Assembly: GCA_002493965.1 (NCBI GenBank)
Contig: DLAP01000038.1
Span: 1-20,059, forward strand
Length of the DNA: 20,059 nucleotides
From: Clostridiales bacterium UBA7044
GTDB taxonomy: Bacteria > Bacillota > Clostridia > Oscillospirales > Oscillospiraceae
Direction of reading: 5' to 3'
Each line of letters starts with the position of its first letter. Within the stretch, counting starts at the first letter, position 1. The position numbers and the translations under genes are program-made. Below are positions 14,128 to 20,059 of this stretch, one piece after another. The notes under the pieces are model-generated. The model was not told the DNA's origin and searched no databases. It saw only the letters and a program-made list of their open reading frames with translations.

Positions 14128-16074
14128 ATGAATATCTTTAAAAAGAAAAAGGCAGCAGCGGAAGAGCCCATGGATCTGGAATCCGTCATGAAAAAATATG
14201 ACCGGGAGAGCAATGTTCGCATCTGGGAGGGAACGCCCCGCCTGATCGTGAACCTGGTCCTGGCCTCTTTTTCCGTGTTCTGCCTGTATGTTACCCTGTT
14301 TGCCAGCTGGCTGGAGGAGCTGCGGCTGACCTCCTTTATGGCTTTCATTGTGTTCATCGGCTATCTGGTCTTCCCCGCCAAAAAGGGACACCAGAAGGTC
14401 AATTCCCTGCCCTGGTATGATGTTGTTCTCATGCTCCTGGGCACAGGCGCTTTCCTGTATTTCACCTTCAACGCCATGACCATTATCCAGCAGGGCAGCC
14501 GGTTTGAAGTCTACCAGATTCTCATCGGCATTGTGGCCATCGCGTCCCTGGCGGAGGTCTGCCGCCGGAGCGTGGGTCTGCCCATCCTGATCGTGGCAGG
14601 CTGCTTCCTTGTTTACGCCCTGATTTGGGGACTTAGCAACCCCTCTCTGTGGGGCAAGCTCAACTACTCCGTCCGGTACCTGTTCTACTCCAAGGAGGGC
14701 ATCTTCTCCACCCCCGTCAACGTATGCTCCAAGTTCATTGTGGTGTTCATCATCTTCGGCGCGTTCCTGGAGCGCACCGGGATCGCGGACTTCTTTATCA
14801 ACATCTCCAACGCCGTGGTAGGCGGCTTCTCCGGCGGCCCCGCCAAGGTCGCCGTGGTGGCCAGTGCCTTCGAGGGCATGGTTTCCGGCTCCTCCGTGGC
14901 CAATACCGTAGGCTCCGGCTCCGTCACCATTCCTCTGATGAAGAAAACCGGCTATAGGCCGGAGTTTGCCGCCGCCGCGGAAGCCTCCGCCTCCACCGGC
15001 GGTCAGATCATGCCCCCCATTATGGGCGCCGCCGCCTTCCTCATGGCGGACTATGTCCAGCTGCCCTACAGCACCATCGCGGTGAAGGCCATTCTGCCTG
15101 CCGTGCTGTACTTCGTTGGAATCTTCGTGTCCGTTCACCTGGAAGCCAAAAAGCTAGGCTTGCGGGGCCTGACCAAGGAAGAACTGCCCAGGGTTCGTCC
15201 CCTGCTGAAGCAGGTCTATCTTCTCCTGCCTCTGCTTTTGCTAATTTACCTGGTAGGCACCAGCCAGCGGTCTATTCAATACGCCGCCGCTATCGCCATC
15301 CTGGCCGCAATTTTCGTGTCCCTGTTCAATCAGGATACCCGCATCACCCCCAAGCGTCTGCTGGAGGCTCTGGCCGCCGGCGGGCAGGGCACCATCACCG
15401 TAGCCGCCGCCTGCGGCATTGCGGGCATCATTGCGGGCACCATCACCATGACGGGCCTTGCCAACATGATCATCAACGGCATCGTGGCCTTGGCGGGAGA
15501 TCATGTGATTGTTGCTCTGTTTCTGACCATGCTCTGCTGCATCGTCCTGGGTATGGGCGTGCCCACCACTGCCACCTACTGCATCATGGCCGCCACCTGC
15601 GCTCCCATCCTGATCCGGATGGGCGTACCGGCCATCGCCGCTCACTTCTTCGTGTTCTACTTCGGCATCGTGGCTGATTTGACGCCCCCTGTGGCCCTGG
15701 CCGCCTACGCCGGCGCCGCCATCGCTCAGGCCAACCCCATGAAAACGGCCCTGACCTCCACGAAGCTGGCCATCGGCGCCTTCATCGTGCCCTACGTCTT
15801 CGCCCTGAGTCCCGCCATGCTGTTCGTGGACACCACCGCCATAGAGGTCATTCTCATCTGTATCACCTCTTTCGTGGGAATTTTCGCCATTTCCGCATCC
15901 CTGGAAGGCTATCTTTTCCAGCATATGCCCTGGTATCAGCGCGTTTTCAGCGCTGTCGGCGGTCTGCTGCTGCTCTATCCCGGCCTGGTCACAGACACGG
16001 CGGGATTGCTCCTGGTGGGTTCCATGGTTCTCCTGCAATATCTGGAGAAGCGGAAGAAGCCCGCGGCCCTTTAA
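14128..16074 (+). CDS. TRAP transporter fused membrane subunit, TAXI type (DctQM-like)
   Basis: Integral membrane part of a cation-driven TRAP importer. 648 residues with a lysine-rich cytoplasmic start and many hydrophobic segments. The first about 180 residues correspond to the small DctQ-like membrane part and the rest to the large DctM-like part, fused as is usual for TAXI systems. Conserved large-subunit blocks are GMVSGSSVANTVGSGSVTIP (250-269) and EASASTGGQIMPPIMGAAAF (285-304), plus GMGVPTTATYCIMAA and the late DLTPPVALAAYAGAAIA. AAGGAGGT is close to the ATG. A strong hairpin terminator follows. The substrate is unknown; energy coupling by sodium is inferred from studied TRAP systems. 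Confidence 0.95.
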   Translation: MNIFKKKKAAAEEPMDLESVMKKYDRESNVRIWEGTPRLIVNLVLASFSVFCLYVTLFASWLEELRLTSFMAFIVFIGYLVFPAKKGHQKVNSLPWYDVVLMLLGTGAFLYFTFNAMTIIQQGSRFEVYQILIGIVAIASLAEVCRRSVGLPILIVAGCFLVYALIWGLSNPSLWGKLNYSVRYLFYSKEGIFSTPVNVCSKFIVVFIIFGAFLERTGIADFFINISNAVVGGFSGGPAKVAVVASAFEGMVSGSSVANTVGSGSVTIPLMKKTGYRPEFAAAAEASASTGGQIMPPIMGAAAFLMADYVQLPYSTIAVKAILPAVLYFVGIFVSVHLEAKKLGLRGLTKEELPRVRPLLKQVYLLLPLLLLIYLVGTSQRSIQYAAAIAILAAIFVSLFNQDTRITPKRLLEALAAGGQGTITVAAACGIAGIIAGTITMTGLANMIINGIVALAGDHVIVALFLTMLCCIVLGMGVPTTATYCIMAATCAPILIRMGVPAIAAHFFVFYFGIVADLTPPVALAAYAGAAIAQANPMKTALTSTKLAIGAFIVPYVFALSPAMLFVDTTAIEVILICITSFVGIFAISASLEGYLFQHMPWYQRVFSAVGGLLLLYPGLVTDTAGLLLVGSMVLLQYLEKRKKPAAL

Positions 16075-16087
16075 TTTTTCAAAAAGG

Positions 16088-16129
16088 AAAGCATCCTGTT
16101 TATGCCACGCATAAATGGGATGCTTTTTT
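16088..16129 (+). terminator. Intrinsic terminator after the TAXI permease
   Basis: Lower stem AAAGCATCC/GGATGCTTT (16088-16096 with 16118-16126), a 2-nt mismatch on each side, then an upper stem TTTATGC/GCATAAA (16099-16105 with 16109-16115) and a 3-nt loop. The T run is 16124-16129. Confidence 0.88.
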
Positions 16130-16357
16130 GTGGGCAGAGCAGCGCAGGAGCTGATTCGGCAGAAAACCGATATTGCGCATGACCATTTGTCCTTGGAATA
16201 CATCCACTATTCCTGCGAAAAAATGGCTTGTCCAGAGCAAAAATCCCTCGCTTTTGGGCACTTAAGCCAGTTTTCAGATACGGCCTAAGTTTTTCTTTCT
16301 TTTCGGGAATAACGGACTGGTCCGCCGCAAAAGCTATTGCAAAAAGGAGTGATGAAT

Positions 16358-16651
16358 ATGGATCAGTACAATCTCGTAAAGAACACCCTGGATCAAATTC
16401 CCCAGGCGGCCCCAAACGCGAAACACATTGTGGGACTCATTAGGAAAGGCGGCAGGATCACCGGCTACAAGCTGTCGGACGACTCCTTCGTCTCCAAGCC
16501 TGATGCGGTTTCCATGGCAAAGCAGGGGCAGATCGCCGGTGTTGGCATCGCCCACCGGGGAGATACCGAGTATCTCAAAGCCATTCCCAACGGGAAGGAA
16601 AACGACAATCTGGGAAACCTGCCCTCCGTGTCTCCGGAAGCCCAGGGATAA
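16358..16651 (+). CDS. Small DUF3892-like protein
   Basis: 97 residues, probably cytoplasmic, no signal peptide or membrane segment. The pattern GLIRKGGRITGYKLSDD, then a short helix (KPDAVSMAKQG), GVGIAHRGDTEYLKAIP and the end NDNLGNLPSV matches what I recall of the DUF3892 family, whose function is unknown. I chose the ATG at 16358 because AAGGAG (16344-16349) is 8 nt upstream; the ATG at 16352 would be too close. No clear promoter is seen in the 230 nt upstream, which follow the TAXI terminator; only a 6-bp dyad GGAATA/TATTCC (16195-16213) stands out. A hairpin follows the stop codon. It is probably a single-gene unit and not obviously linked to the transporter. Confidence 0.75.
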   Translation: MDQYNLVKNTLDQIPQAAPNAKHIVGLIRKGGRITGYKLSDDSFVSKPDAVSMAKQGQIAGVGIAHRGDTEYLKAIPNGKENDNLGNLPSVSPEAQG

Positions 16652-16654
16652 GCT

Positions 16655-16691
16655 AAGGCCGTCAGCCAATGGTTTCATCGCTGACGGCCTT
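16655..16691 (+). terminator. Hairpin after the DUF3892-like gene, probable terminator
   Basis: Perfect 12-bp stem AAGGCCGTCAGC/GCTGACGGCCTT (16655-16666 with 16680-16691) with a 13-nt loop. The following sequence is only moderately T-rich (GTTCCATTTTACTT), so termination may be partial. Confidence 0.65.
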
Positions 16692-16703
16692 GTTCCATTT
16701 TAC

Positions 16704-16897
16704 TTACCCGCCTTCGCGGCAGCCCCCCTGGCGGCAGATCTCCGCCCAGCTGGGCATAACGCTGACCCCGCTGGGAAAAATCCTTCACCACACCGGGAAT
16801 GTCAAGGCTCTGGGGACACGTCCTGGCGCATTTCCCGCAGCCAATTGCAGGCGGAGGATTTTTTGTCCTCCGGCAGAAGTTCAATGTACATTGTTGC
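16704..16897 (-). pseudogene. Decayed C-terminal fragment of a 4Fe-4S aldo/keto reductase
   Basis: Read on the minus strand across two frameshifts, the sequence gives ATMYIELLPEDKKSSAC, then (one base extra) IGCGKCARTCPQSLDIPGVV with KDFS following, then (one base extra) VSVMPSWAEICRQ and a TAA at 16704-16706. Joined, this recreates the CIGCGKCxxxCPQ ferredoxin-like cluster and the SWxEICRQ tail that I recognise from the C-terminus of iron-sulfur aldo/keto reductases. A stop codon lies just upstream of the readable part, and the catalytic barrel is missing. It has no start, ribosome site or promoter. The promoter of the phosphoribosyltransferase gene lies next to its upstream end, so a deletion probably removed the rest. 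The family call rests on these motifs only. Confidence 0.7.
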
Positions 16898-16994
16898 CAA
16901 AATTTACCGAAAAAACTGTGCAAACTGGCGGCGCCTTCCCTCCCTGCTCTCTGGCAGCGGCACCATTGCTGCCCCAATTCCCACGGCGGTTCCC

Positions 16995-17022
16995 TTGACA
17001 TTTTCGCCCCGGGTAGTATAAT
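16995..17022 (+). promoter_or_regulatory. Sigma-A promoter of the phosphoribosyltransferase gene
   Basis: Perfect TTGACA (16995-17000) and TATAAT (17017-17022) with a 16-nt spacer. Predicted start near 17029, leader of about 77 nt. I could not recognise a purine riboswitch in the leader; only short G/C dyads are present. Confidence 0.82.
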
Positions 17023-17105
17023 AAAATTATCCATAGACGGTGTGGGAAGGACCTGTTACCGGGCGCCATTTCCCGCCGCCCAGAAAGAAAAAAGGAGCCT
17101 TAACT

Positions 17106-17660
17106 ATGTACTATAGAATGACCGTTGCGGGTCTGGAGCGGGACCTGCCCATCTGCCCCCTGAACGAAAATCTGTCCATCGCCGGATTTGTGATCTTCGG
17201 CGACCAGGAGCTGACCGTGGCCTGCGCCAAGGAGCTGCTTGCCCGGGCCCCCGAATATGACTATATCATCACCGCCGAGGCCAAGGGCATCCCGCTGGCC
17301 CACGAAATGGCCCGTCAGGCCGGGGATAAAAAGTACATCCTGGCAAGAAAGGGCCCCAAGCTGTATATGCGGGATATTTTCAGTGTCACCGTCCAGTCCA
17401 TCACCACCGCCAAGGAGCAGAAGCTGTACTTAGACGGCGCGGATGCCGCTCTGATGAAGGGCAAGAAAATCCTCATCGTAGACGACGTGATCTCCACCGG
17501 CGAGAGCCTGAAGGCTCTGGAAGCGCTGGTGGAAAAGGCCGGCGGCATTATCTGCGGCCGCATGGCGATCCTCGCCGAAGGCGACGCTCAGGAGCGGAAG
17601 GATCTTGTTTACCTGGAAAAGCTGCCCCTGTTCCATCCGGACGGAACGGTGCTGGAGTAA
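17106..17660 (+). CDS. Type I phosphoribosyltransferase, adenine phosphoribosyltransferase-like
   Basis: Predicted to transfer a 5-phosphoribosyl group from PRPP to a nucleobase in purine salvage. 184 residues, cytoplasmic. The PRPP-binding signature ILIVDDVISTGES is at 122-134, and the early loop reads TAEAKGIPLAHEMA (56-69), as in Apt/Xpt-like enzymes. The flexible region has ARKGPKLYM (80-88) where classical Apt has an ARKPGKLP-type block, so base specificity is uncertain; adenine is the usual annotation for such relatives, xanthine or a regulatory PurR-like role are alternatives. No DNA-binding domain is present. AAGGAG stands 8 nt before the ATG. It has its own promoter and a terminator at 17884-17915, so it is likely monocistronic. 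Confidence 0.85.
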   Translation: MYYRMTVAGLERDLPICPLNENLSIAGFVIFGDQELTVACAKELLARAPEYDYIITAEAKGIPLAHEMARQAGDKKYILARKGPKLYMRDIFSVTVQSITTAKEQKLYLDGADAALMKGKKILIVDDVISTGESLKALEALVEKAGGIICGRMAILAEGDAQERKDLVYLEKLPLFHPDGTVLE

Positions 17661-17686
17661 AAAGCGGATACGCCGCTGGGAGAAGC

Positions 17687-17817
17687 GCCCTCTCAGTCAC
17701 GGCCCATCGGCCGTGACAGGAAAGCTGCGGCTTTCCCCGGTCGCGGCTCTGACACTCCACTGGTTCTGTCCTCACTACCGCGACTGCGCGACCCTTACTC
17801 CCAAAGAGGGAGCCAAG
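17687..17817. repeat. Dispersed-type intergenic repeat with several hairpins
   Basis: The stretch begins GCCCTCTCAGTCACGGCC and ends TCCCAAAGAGGGAGCCAAG, which resembles a short repeat family I recall between genes of Oscillospiraceae. It contains a 9-bp hairpin GTCACGGCC/GGCCGTGAC (17696-17717), a 7-bp hairpin GGAAAGC/GCTTTCC (17719-17736), a longer-range pair GTCGCGG/CCGCGAC (17740-17746 with 17778-17784), and nearly complementary ends. Just after it is another small hairpin CCCTAA/TTAGGG (17841-17856). No ORF is supported. Repeat status cannot be proved from one copy. Confidence 0.6.
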
Positions 17818-17883
17818 TAAGTTTCCCCCTGCCTTTACCGCCCTAAAGTCTTAGGGCCATACCCTTGCCTTCTGACAATCACG

Positions 17884-17915
17884 AACCGGCTGTCTCCCGT
17901 GAGACAGCCGGTTTT
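17884..17915 (+). terminator. Intrinsic terminator upstream of the two-component genes
   Basis: Perfect 13-bp stem AACCGGCTGTCTC/GAGACAGCCGGTT (17884-17896 with 17901-17913), 4-nt loop, T run to 17915. It ends the phosphoribosyltransferase transcript after the repeat-like region. Confidence 0.85.
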
Positions 17916-17982
17916 GTGTCAATCGCGGATTCAAAATCCGATCCGGCGTGAAACGTCAGAAAGAATTTTTACATTTTCAGCC

Positions 17983-18012
17983 TTGATTCAGCTTGCTATG
18001 CTACTCTATAAT
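17983..18012 (+). promoter_or_regulatory. Probable promoter of the two-component operon
   Basis: TTGATT (17983-17988), 18-nt spacer, TATAAT (18007-18012). Predicted start near 18019, giving a very short leader. A 6-bp dyad CGGATT/AATCCG (17926-17940) lies about 43 nt upstream of the -35 box and could be a regulator site. Confidence 0.68.
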
Positions 18013-18034
18013 AAAGACAATTGGAGGTAGCGCT

Positions 18035-18709
18035 ATGAAAATTCTGATTATCGAAGATGAAAAGCTGCTGGCAGACTCCCTGAAAACCCTTCTGGAAGGA
18101 AAAGGCTTCCAGGTGGAAGTGGCCTATGACGGGGAGACGGGAGAGGAATACGCGGAGCTGGGTATTTACGATCTGCTGATTCTGGACGTGATGATGCCGG
18201 GTCTCAACGGCTATCAGGTGGCCCGGCAGGTTCGCTCCAAACGGATCACCACCTCCATTCTCATGCTCACCGCCCGCAGCGACGTGGAGGACCGGATCGA
18301 GGGGCTCAAGGCCGGGGCGGACTATTACCTGACCAAGCCCTTTGATACCCGGGAGCTCCTTGCCTGCATCAACACCCTTCTGCGGCGTCAGGGCAAGCAG
18401 GTGGACGAGCTGGTCTTCGGCAATACAGCCCTGGATCTGGACACCTGCACCCTGGTCTGCGGAGAGAAAAGCCTCCGTCTGTCCGCCAGGGAGTTTGACG
18501 TCATGCGGTTTCTGCTCCAATCCCAGGACCGGGTGCTGCCCAAGGAAATGATCCTGGCCCGGGTCTGGGGCTATGACTCCAACGCGGTAGAAAACCATGT
18601 GGAGGTCTACATCGGGTTCCTGCGGAAGAAATTGAAGGCCATCGGCTCCAATGTGCGCATTGAGGCCATCCGGAGACTGGGCTATCACCTGGAGGTGGAT
18701 GACACATGA
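18035..18709 (+). CDS. OmpR/PhoB-family response regulator
   Basis: DNA-binding half of a two-component system. 224 residues. The receiver domain has the acidic pair (E7, D8), the phospho-acceptor D51 in LILDVMMPGLNG, T79 in MLTARS and K101 in LTKPFDTREL. The C-terminal winged-helix domain (about 130-222) includes LSAREFDVMRFLL, ARVWGYDS and VEVYIGFLRKKL with the closing RRLGYHLE. GGAGGT precedes the ATG at 18035; an earlier in-frame start at 17993 would lie before the promoter -10 box and is rejected. It overlaps the kinase gene by 4 nt (ATGA), so the two are coupled. Target genes are not identifiable; no transporter or resistance gene is adjacent on this side. Confidence 0.96.
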   Translation: MKILIIEDEKLLADSLKTLLEGKGFQVEVAYDGETGEEYAELGIYDLLILDVMMPGLNGYQVARQVRSKRITTSILMLTARSDVEDRIEGLKAGADYYLTKPFDTRELLACINTLLRRQGKQVDELVFGNTALDLDTCTLVCGEKSLRLSAREFDVMRFLLQSQDRVLPKEMILARVWGYDSNAVENHVEVYIGFLRKKLKAIGSNVRIEAIRRLGYHLEVDDT

Positions 18710-19914
18710 TCAAACGTCTGCGGCTGAAATTCATCTGCATCAATATGGTCATCGTCACCACCATGCTGCTGGTCATCTTCGGCATGGTCCTCCACTTCAC
18801 CAAATCCAACCTGGAGGCCCAGAGCATCGGCACCCTGCAAAGCGCCATGGATAACCGGTATGCCCTCTTAAAACCGCCGGGAGAGAAAAACAATCAGGTA
18901 CGGCTGCCCTGTTTCTATGTCAGCGTCTCACCCCTGGGGGAGGTGCTGGCCGCCACCGGCGGGTATTTTGACCTCAGCGACCAGGAGGAGCTGAACGCCA
19001 TCATCACCCAGGCGCTGACCGCCCAGGAGGACATGGGCGTTCTGCGGACCTACCGTCTGCGCTATCTGCGCCGAACCACCCCCTTCGGCCTGGCCATGGT
19101 GTTTGTGGATATGTCCAGCGAACTGAACACCCTGCGGAATCTGGTGAAGAACTGCGTTTTCGTAAGTCTTCTCAGCTTTTCCGCCTTCCTGGGGCTGAGC
19201 GTGCTTCTGTCCCGGTGGGCCACCGCCCCGGTGGAGAAGGCCTGGAAGCAGCAAAAGCAGTTTGTGGCGGATGCCTCCCACGAACTGAAAACGCCACTCA
19301 CCGTGATTACGACCAATGCGGAGCTTCTGACGGACGGGTCCTGCGGGGAAGGCCAGAAAGCGGCCTGTGCCTCGGGCATCCTCGCCATGTCCCACCAAAT
19401 GCGGAGGCTGGTGGAAAGTCTCTTAGATCTGGCCCGGGCGGACAACGGCACGTCGAAAATGGAGTTCACCCGGCTAAACTTCAGTGAACTGCTGACAGAT
19501 GCTGCCCTTCCCTTTGAGCCCGTCTACTTTGAAAAGGGGCTGACTCTGGAAACGGAAATAGAACAGAACCTGTTCGTCCATGGCAGCGCCTCCCACCTGC
19601 GCCAGGTGGCGGAGATTCTGCTGGACAACGGAGCCAAGTATTCCACTCCGGAAGGGACGGTATATCTCCGGGCACAGCGGAAGGGGAGCCATATTCTGTT
19701 CAGTGTGGCAAGCCCCGGGCAGGCCATCAGCCATGAGGACCTGAAAAACATCTTCAAGCGCTTCTACCGCATCGATAAGGCGCGGACCATGGGCGGCAGC
19801 TACGGCCTGGGGCTTCCCATCGCCCAAGCAATCGTGGAGGCCCATGGAGGAAAGATCTGGGCGGAAAGCAGCGAGGGGATCAATACCTTCTTTGTGCAGC
19901 TGAATGCGCTATAA
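18706..19914 (+). CDS. Sensor histidine kinase, partner of the OmpR-family regulator
   Basis: Membrane kinase that phosphorylates the upstream regulator. 402 residues. Two membrane segments (about 10-31 and 150-168) bracket an extracytoplasmic sensor region of about 118 residues with no recognised fold. There is little or no HAMP domain: a short linker leads to the DHp helix FVADASHELKTPL with His192. The ATPase domain has the N box EILLDNGAKYS (N308), a G1-like SPGQAIS (336-342), FKRFYRID (350-357) and GSYGLGLPIAQ (364-374). The usual DxG of the G1 box reads ASPG, a variant seen in other kinases of this kind. The signal sensed is unknown. A G/C hairpin follows the stop codon. Confidence 0.95.
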   Translation: MIKRLRLKFICINMVIVTTMLLVIFGMVLHFTKSNLEAQSIGTLQSAMDNRYALLKPPGEKNNQVRLPCFYVSVSPLGEVLAATGGYFDLSDQEELNAIITQALTAQEDMGVLRTYRLRYLRRTTPFGLAMVFVDMSSELNTLRNLVKNCVFVSLLSFSAFLGLSVLLSRWATAPVEKAWKQQKQFVADASHELKTPLTVITTNAELLTDGSCGEGQKAACASGILAMSHQMRRLVESLLDLARADNGTSKMEFTRLNFSELLTDAALPFEPVYFEKGLTLETEIEQNLFVHGSASHLRQVAEILLDNGAKYSTPEGTVYLRAQRKGSHILFSVASPGQAISHEDLKNIFKRFYRIDKARTMGGSYGLGLPIAQAIVEAHGGKIWAESSEGINTFFVQLNAL

Positions 19915-19938
19915 TCCTTGCGAAAAACGAATAGAAGG

Positions 19939-19964
19939 GCCCCGGCGATTTTCATCGCCGGGGC
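19939..19964 (+). terminator. G/C hairpin after the histidine kinase gene
   Basis: Perfect 11-bp stem GCCCCGGCGAT/ATCGCCGGGGC (19939-19949 with 19954-19964) and a 4-nt loop. No T tract follows directly, so it is a probable but atypical terminator, or an mRNA 3'-end stabiliser. Confidence 0.6.
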
Positions 19965-19996
19965 TCAGCGTGTCAAAAAAAGCTCAAAATCAAGCT

Positions 19997-20059
19997 GTCA
20001 TTGCGAACCATGCAGCAGCATGGTGTGGCAATCCCCCGGAATAAGAGGAACACCTGGCT
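19997..20059. repeat. Dispersed-type intergenic repeat at the right edge
   Basis: TGTCATTGCGAACCATGC ... GCATGGTGTGGCAATCCCCC: an inner 7-bp stem ACCATGC/GCATGGT (20007-20013 with 20018-20024) and an outer TTGC/GCAA pair. The wording closely resembles a very common intergenic repeat that I recall from Oscillospiraceae genomes. The element may continue beyond the window. Confidence 0.6.

Noticed and set aside
13021..15138. A long minus-strand open frame opposite the TAXI binding protein and permease
   Set aside because: Gly/His/Asp-rich shadow of two well-supported genes, crossing the intergenic terminator, with no family motifs.
16707..17034. A complete minus-strand gene (about 119 codons) spanning the reductase fossil
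   Set aside because: The single open frame carries only the middle piece of the iron-sulfur motif; the flanking similarity lies in other frames, so a pseudogene fits better than a real small protein.
17023..17105. Possible purine riboswitch before the phosphoribosyltransferase gene
   Set aside because: The leader is about 77 nt and lacks the recognisable conserved loops and three-way junction; only short G/C dyads are visible.
1..20059. CRISPR array, tRNA or rRNA genes, prophage or transposase genes
   Set aside because: No regularly spaced direct repeats, no cloverleaf or rRNA-like sequence and no transposase or phage motifs were recognised on either strand.

Overview
The window looks like part of a GC-rich Clostridia chromosome, most likely of the Oscillospiraceae/Oscillospirales type (relatives of Oscillibacter, Flavonifractor or Lawsonibacter). 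This rests on the Gram-positive style nusA-infB operon, strong AGGAGG ribosome sites, sigma-A promoters with TATAAT boxes, a CBS-containing family II pyrophosphatase, and dispersed intergenic hairpin repeats of a kind I recall from this group. No taxonomic search was possible, so the placement is inference. No rRNA, tRNA, CRISPR, prophage or transposase gene was found.

Left part (1-4400, all minus strand): a CBS/DRTGG family II inorganic pyrophosphatase and a type I L-asparaginase, probably cotranscribed from a promoter at 2770-2798. Upstream of them is a membrane-anchored CapA-like protein with its own promoter (4361-4389) and a terminator (2825-2857).

Centre (4407-12535, minus strand): one long translation/transcription operon in the order rimP, nusA, ylxR (rnpM), ylxQ, infB, rbfA, nrnA, truB, ribF. 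It starts at a clear sigma-A promoter (12542-12570). Its short leader carries a terminator-like hairpin that fits NusA autoregulation. Genes are tightly packed or overlapping except at two places, where an inverted-repeat element (ylxQ-infB) and a palindrome flanked by 6-bp direct repeats (infB-rbfA) sit between genes. The products act in ribosome maturation (RimP, RbfA), elongation and termination control (NusA), RNase P modulation (YlxR/RnpM), translation initiation (IF-2), small-RNA and pAp turnover (NrnA), tRNA psi55 formation (TruB) and flavin cofactor synthesis (RibF).

Right part (13027-19914, plus strand): a two-gene TAXI-type TRAP transporter (lipoprotein binding protein, then a fused membrane subunit, with a terminator hairpin between them); a small DUF3892-like protein; a decayed C-terminal fragment of a 4Fe-4S aldo/keto reductase on the minus strand; an Apt-like phosphoribosyltransferase; and an OmpR-type response regulator with its histidine kinase (4-nt overlap). 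Dispersed repeat-like sequences lie at 17687-17817 and at the right edge.

Most of the window is ordinary housekeeping sequence, and I do not see a clearly new multi-gene system. The best leads are the rimP-nusA leader hairpin, the two palindromic insertions inside the operon, the altered NNH motif of the CapA-like protein, the aldo/keto reductase relic and the DUF3892 gene.
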